This document shows, piece after piece, positions 43,188 through 47,196 of a DNA stretch of 47,196 nucleotides. The stretch is from contig CALAOT010000033.1 of assembly GCA_937889545.1 (NCBI GenBank), forward strand, positions 1 through 47,196, given 5' to 3'. Source of the DNA: an uncultured Opitutaceae bacterium (lineage in GTDB: Bacteria > Verrucomicrobiota > Verrucomicrobiia > Opitutales > Opitutaceae). Each line of letters starts with the position of its first letter. Within the stretch, counting starts at the first letter, position 1. The position numbers were made by a program, and so were the translations under genes. The notes beneath the pieces were generated by a model. The model was not told the origin of the DNA, made no database searches, and saw nothing but the letters and a program-made list of their open reading frames with translations.

Positions 43188-45584
43188 CTATTCGGCCCTC
43201 AGTGCGATCGTCGGACTTATCTTCGTTGTCCGCAGGGCCGGCAGCCAACAGGCGACGACGGCTATCGCAAACAGGAGGATGAGCACAAAGGTCACGACCC
43301 ACGGATCGCTTCCCGGGAGGTTGGGAAGCATCTTGGTCAAGAATTTCAGGAGAAAGAACGAGGCTGTTAGCCCGATGGCCGAGCCGACTAAGGCGAGTTG
43401 GATGCCGTTCTTTAGGAAAAGCCATACGAGGCTGGCGGTCTGCGCCCCGAGCGCCATCCGGATCCCAATCTCCTTCGTGCGCTCGGAGGCCAGGTTCGCA
43501 ACGACGCCGTAAATGCCCACGGCAGCAAGCAGGAGTCCAAGCACGGAGGTCTGCAGTAGCATCCTCCTTAGGAACGTGAAATAGGACACCTCGGAATCCA
43601 GGACCTCCGGCACCGTCTGGAGCATGCTGAGCGCCACGTCCGGAGCCAGTAGTCCAATGGTCTTGCGGACCGTCTCCTTGAAGGGACCGGGATCTCCCGC
43701 AGTGCGCACATTGAAGGAGATAAACCGGTGGTTGTTCTGGGCCCACGGCAGCAGGAACTTCGAGTTGTCCAGGTTCGGGTTGTAGAAGTCAGCAGCGCCC
43801 TTGAAGTCAGCCATCACCCCGACCACCTCGGCCCAACCCGGATTGGCCGGGTCCGTGCCGCCGATCCTCCTCCCGATTGGATTCCCTCCCGGCCAGAATT
43901 TCCTGGCCATGGTCTCGTTGACAATGGCCACGGCTAGCGCGCCCGGGCGATCGGACTCGTTGAAGTCCCTGCCCTGAACCATGCGTATTCCGTAAACATT
44001 CAGGTATCCAGGGCTCGCATATGTCGATCCGACATAGGCCTCCTTGCCCGGCTCGGGTGCAGGCTGCCCCTCGATCCTGAAGGGCGTGCCACGAAGCCCC
44101 CAGGCCGGCGAATCGATGGAAAGCGCGGCGGCCTCTGCGCCCGGCAGTGCCCTGAGCGCGGCAAGCATCCTTTCGCCCCAGGCCAACGAGCGGGGGTCCT
44201 TCTGCTCCCCAAAGTGGTCATGATCCAGCTCGATGAACCCGACCACGACGTTGTCGGCGTGCCAGCCAAGGTCCTTGTGCGTCACCTTGTAGATGCCGGT
44301 GACGAAAAAGCCCGCACCGGCAAGAAGGGTAAGGGCAAGCGCCAGCTCGACGACGACCAGGCCCTGCCGGAGCCAGTGCCGCGACCTGTCGGAGGTCGAT
44401 CCGCGCCCGCCGGTCTTAAGCGCCGTGTTGACGTCCGTGCGCGAGGCAAGCCACGCGGGCACGGTTCCAAAGACGCATGCGGTAAGGAGGGCGACCCCGA
44501 ACGTGAAGCCTATCACCCGCAGATCCAGCGGCATCTCGACCTCGAAGAACCGGGCGACGAATCCATTGCTCCACTTTGCCAGCAGAAGACCGATAGCGCC
44601 ACCGGTCACCGAGATGATGAGGCTTTCCGTGAGGAGGAGCCCTATCATGCGCAGGCGGGAGCAGCCGAGCGCAAGGCGGATGGCGATCTCCGGCGCGCGG
44701 CGCGTGGTGCGAACAAGTTGGAGATTGGCGAGATTCACGCAGGCGATCAGCAGGACCACGCTGGAAAGCGCCATGACGAGCCACGTGAGCTCAGTGCCGA
44801 GGTCCCCCATCTCGTTTGCTGGGAACGGGACCACCTTGAACCCGCGGGCGGCGTTCGTCTTCGGAAAGTCGTGCGCAAGCCTGCGCGCGAGGGCATCCAT
44901 GTTCGCTTGGGCCTGGCTCATCGTGATCCCCGGCTTGAGACGCGCAGCCACGCGATACCATCCCCCGCCCCGGAGGTTCGTGTTTACACGGGTCCCATCC
45001 AAGATAAAGAAGGCGGGCTTGCCCTCGAAGAGCGTCGGGTCGTCCAGGGCGGGCTGCGTCACCCCGACAATCGTGTAAACCTTGCTGTTCACCTTGGCCG
45101 TGCGGCCCAGGATCTTCGTGTCCGAGCCGTAGTGCTCGCGCCAGAATGAGTTGCTGACCATGGCAAGGGGGTCGAGATGCCGGTCCTCGGCTTCGGTGAA
45201 GGTCCTGCCCATCTCGGCCTGCATCCCGAAGAGGGGGGAAAAATTCGCCGTGACATGGACAGTCACGTATTGGACAGGAGGCTGGCCCGGCTCGGCTAGG
45301 CTCGCGCGCGCGCCAGGCACATACGCGGCGACGTTGTCAAAGACCGTGTTCTGGTCGCATTCGTCGATGTAGTCGCCGGGTGACTGGGCCACAGCGCCCT
45401 GCTGCGGCACAGTGGCCCAGATCTGCACCAGCCTGCCTGGGTCGCGGAAAGGGAGCGCTTGAAGCAGCAGCCGGTTGAGCGCCGTGAAGGCCGTGGTGTT
45501 TACTCCGATCCCCAGTGCGAGCGTCGCCAAGGCCACGATGGTGAACCCCGGGTTCTCGGCCAGTTGGCGAAGGGCGTAGTTCAT
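43188..45584 (-). CDS. ADOP-family ABC transporter permease (MacB/FtsX type)
   Basis: A 798-aa membrane protein with two MacB-type halves. The first begins ALRQLAENPGFTIVALATLA (helix 1), followed by a MacB periplasmic core domain and FtsX helices (LTWLVMALSSVVLLIACVNL, VTGGAIGLLLAKW). The second half repeats this layout and ends in VTFVLILLFAIAVVACWLPA with the characteristic RTTKISPTIALR. This is the Acidobacterial Duplicated Orphan Permease family. As the name implies, no ATP-binding subunit or membrane-fusion protein lies nearby. Many ADOP genes follow a PadR-type regulator; none is visible in the 240 bp upstream. Substrate unknown. Confidence 0.92.
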   Translation of the reverse strand: MNYALRQLAENPGFTIVALATLALGIGVNTTAFTALNRLLLQALPFRDPGRLVQIWATVPQQGAVAQSPGDYIDECDQNTVFDNVAAYVPGARASLAEPGQPPVQYVTVHVTANFSPLFGMQAEMGRTFTEAEDRHLDPLAMVSNSFWREHYGSDTKILGRTAKVNSKVYTIVGVTQPALDDPTLFEGKPAFFILDGTRVNTNLRGGGWYRVAARLKPGITMSQAQANMDALARRLAHDFPKTNAARGFKVVPFPANEMGDLGTELTWLVMALSSVVLLIACVNLANLQLVRTTRRAPEIAIRLALGCSRLRMIGLLLTESLIISVTGGAIGLLLAKWSNGFVARFFEVEMPLDLRVIGFTFGVALLTACVFGTVPAWLASRTDVNTALKTGGRGSTSDRSRHWLRQGLVVVELALALTLLAGAGFFVTGIYKVTHKDLGWHADNVVVGFIELDHDHFGEQKDPRSLAWGERMLAALRALPGAEAAALSIDSPAWGLRGTPFRIEGQPAPEPGKEAYVGSTYASPGYLNVYGIRMVQGRDFNESDRPGALAVAIVNETMARKFWPGGNPIGRRIGGTDPANPGWAEVVGVMADFKGAADFYNPNLDNSKFLLPWAQNNHRFISFNVRTAGDPGPFKETVRKTIGLLAPDVALSMLQTVPEVLDSEVSYFTFLRRMLLQTSVLGLLLAAVGIYGVVANLASERTKEIGIRMALGAQTASLVWLFLKNGIQLALVGSAIGLTASFFLLKFLTKMLPNLPGSDPWVVTFVLILLFAIAVVACWLPALRTTKISPTIALRAE

Positions 45585-45824
45585 TTGGCCATCGGCTTAA
45601 TGGAGATTCCAGCCGAAGAGGTAAAGCACCGCTTCAAGGCGCATTTAGACGGAGGCGCCCCGATCGGCATCACTGGAAGATTGCTTCCAATCCAACCCGG
45701 ATTGCCGAAAAGGGGTCGATTTGGGATCACGCATGCAATCACCGCCTCGATTTCACTTGGCGAATTCCATTCACCTTGCAGTCAGTTTGCTTAGACGTAT
45801 ATAAGGCCCCGAAAGGAGCTTTCC

Positions 45825-47051
45825 ATGAGAAATGGAGTATCAGTCCTGCTCTTGGCCTTATCCCTAACCGCAAACGCAGCCTTGGTCGCATTGATAGCGG
45901 CCAGGGCTCCCGCGATTCTCCACCTGACGTCTTCTGGCACGGCGGCGAGTGACAATCCGTCGTCCGATCACCCGACGACCGCACCCGCGTCCCGGCGCGG
46001 GATCTCGGACCCGGCAGCCTTCTTGAGCGTCGCAGATGGCGATCTGAAATCGAACGCCGAGCGCTTGCGCGCAGCCGGGGTTCCTCGGGCGGTCATACGG
46101 GCGGTGGTCTCGGCTAGGATTGACGAACTGCTTTACGCTCGGCGCAAGGAATTGGCGGCACAATTGGTGCCGCAGCCCTATTGGAAGGTTGGCTTCGGGC
46201 GCATAGATCCCAAATTCATCGCGGGAATGAACGCCATCAACAAGGATCAGATGAAGATGCTTAGGGATGCCCTTGGCCCCGGCGCGGAATCCCAGTCGGA
46301 CGACCCTATTGGGCAGGCCATGATGAAGAATGCGGGCGGGGGAATTTCTTCCGAGAACCTCAAGCGCATTCAGGCAATCCAATCCGATTACGGCGAATTG
46401 ATGAGCGAGGTCTATGCGTCCACCAACGGCACCTGGATGCCCGAGGACCACGAAAAGCTGGCATACCTACAGAACGAGCAGCAGGACGACATGGCCAAGG
46501 CGTTGTCCCCGAATGACCTTTTTGAATATCAGCTACGAAACAGCCCCGCGGCAATGATGCTGCGCAACAACCTGCAGGCGTTTAATCCTACCGAGGACGA
46601 GTTTCGCGCGATCTTAAAAGCGCAGCAGGACTTCGACCAAAGATTCGGGTCGGCCAGCGTCCCACTGAGCGCTGACCAACAACGCGAACGCCAAGCTCAC
46701 CAGGCGGAGCTCCTTTCAAACATCCAGGATGTCCTGGGGCCCGACCGTTTTGCAGAATACAAGCAGGACACGGATCCAAACTATATGACGACGAACCGTC
46801 TTGTTGAGCGCCTCAACCTGCCCTCGTCGGCGACGCAGCAGGTGGTGTCATTGCAGGACGACATTGGCAAGAGGGCCGACGCTATCCGAAAGGACGGCAG
46901 TCTTTCCGCAGCGGACAAAAGTAGCCAGCTGGCGTCGCTTGCCGACGAGGCCGCTAGCAAGTTAACCGCAGTGCTCGGTGAGCGCGGCATGGCGGCTTAC
47001 AAACAAAACGGAGGATGGTGGCTTCAGAATTTGAGGCCTCCTTCGAAATAG
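45825..47051 (+). CDS. Exported helical protein, unknown function
   Basis: A 408-aa protein with an N-terminal hydrophobic anchor (SVLLLALSLTANAALVALIA) and a mostly helical exported part. It contains DGDLKSNAERLRAAGVPRAV, AVVSARIDELLYARRKELAA and repeated helical segments around LSADQQRERQAHQAELLSNI and DVLGPDRFAEYKQDTDPNYM, which read like two related domains. I associate similar anchored proteins with Opitutaceae; the function is not known to me. AAAGGAG lies 7-8 bases before ATG 45825, one of the few strong ribosome-binding sites here. It is divergent from the ADOP gene, with 240 bp between them. Confidence 0.75.
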   Translation: MRNGVSVLLLALSLTANAALVALIAARAPAILHLTSSGTAASDNPSSDHPTTAPASRRGISDPAAFLSVADGDLKSNAERLRAAGVPRAVIRAVVSARIDELLYARRKELAAQLVPQPYWKVGFGRIDPKFIAGMNAINKDQMKMLRDALGPGAESQSDDPIGQAMMKNAGGGISSENLKRIQAIQSDYGELMSEVYASTNGTWMPEDHEKLAYLQNEQQDDMAKALSPNDLFEYQLRNSPAAMMLRNNLQAFNPTEDEFRAILKAQQDFDQRFGSASVPLSADQQRERQAHQAELLSNIQDVLGPDRFAEYKQDTDPNYMTTNRLVERLNLPSSATQQVVSLQDDIGKRADAIRKDGSLSAADKSSQLASLADEAASKLTAVLGERGMAAYKQNGGWWLQNLRPPSK

Positions 47052-47196
47052 GCCCCCATGAGCCGTCAGTAGATCTCAGTGAGAAGCTGATTCTCTGCAT
47101 TCGCCCTCTTCCTTTTTGAGGCGTAGTCAGATTGCCGCCTGCTAGGGCGTGTCTTCAAAATGGTTTCTTGAATCGAACGGCGCGTGTAGGCAGTCG
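47052..47196. other. Right edge, possible insertion-sequence end
   Basis: No gene in the last 145 bp. CTAGGGCGTGTCTTCAAAAT (47142-47161) looks like the beginning of an IS terminal repeat, judged from memory of IS5-like ends only. AAAATGGTT is shared with the outer end of the inverted repeat at 35742. The window stops before a transposase could be seen. Confidence 0.25.

Overview
The window looks like chromosomal DNA of a Verrucomicrobiota bacterium, probably an Opitutales/Opitutaceae relative. This is inferred from: a giant repetitive secreted protein ending in a VPDSG-CTERM-like sorting tail; a secreted protein with two copies of a C-terminal domain I associate with this group; an ECF sigma factor fused to a membrane segment; an orphan ADOP-type MacB/FtsX permease; many secreted carbohydrate-active proteins (GH2, GH140/DUF4038-like, CE15-like, polysaccharide-lyase-like); and weak Shine-Dalgarno sequences before most genes. 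No rRNA, CRISPR array, intact transposase or integrase was seen.

Layout. 1-1554: an intact tRNA-Leu(TAG) on the minus strand and, 1.4 kb away, a 51-bp duplicate of its 3' half. The interval between them holds a single DUF4143-type ATPase gene. 1.6-15.25 kb: a GC-rich, densely packed, core-like block with a thioredoxin-like protein, phosphatidylserine decarboxylase, YqhD-type alcohol dehydrogenase, a SHOCT/PH-like protein, ClpB, an esterase-propeller fusion, a GH2 beta-galactosidase and the glycolate oxidase pair GlcD/GlcF. 15.3-36.8 kb: tRNA-Val(CAC) followed by a gene-poor region of more variable composition. At least seven, probably eight, copies of an about 105-bp motif divide it into intervals, most with one to three genes. 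These encode a small membrane protein, a DUF4038-like glycosidase, the 1393-aa repeat adhesin, a DoxX-like protein with a glucuronoyl-esterase-like protein, an NHL-propeller protein, a secreted protein of unknown function, a decayed TonB-domain gene and the sigma factor. 37-47.2 kb: a second accessory stretch with a nonsense-mutated paralogue of a gene at 41.9 kb, a YHS/TRASH-like protein, a methyltransferase, secreted hydrolases, a glycine-zipper lipoprotein, the ADOP permease and a secreted protein of unknown function.

The main observation is the repeated motif after tRNA-Val. In most copies it consists of a direct pair of GTGCGC-like hexamers separated by 6 nt, then 76-80 nt after the first hexamer a piece of the 3' end of the neighbouring tRNA-Val (T arm, acceptor strand and CCA). 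The tRNA-derived part is nearly perfect in the copies close to the tRNA gene and decays with distance. This is what serial insertion at one tRNA attachment site would leave, with each newcomer pushing older ones outward. No integrase is visible in any interval, so the units look like cargo-only elements or remnants possibly moved in trans. The tRNA-Leu/ATPase locus may be a second, minimal example: it shares a short conserved stretch with one tRNA-Val interval. The mechanism is inferred; the repeats themselves are read directly from the sequence.
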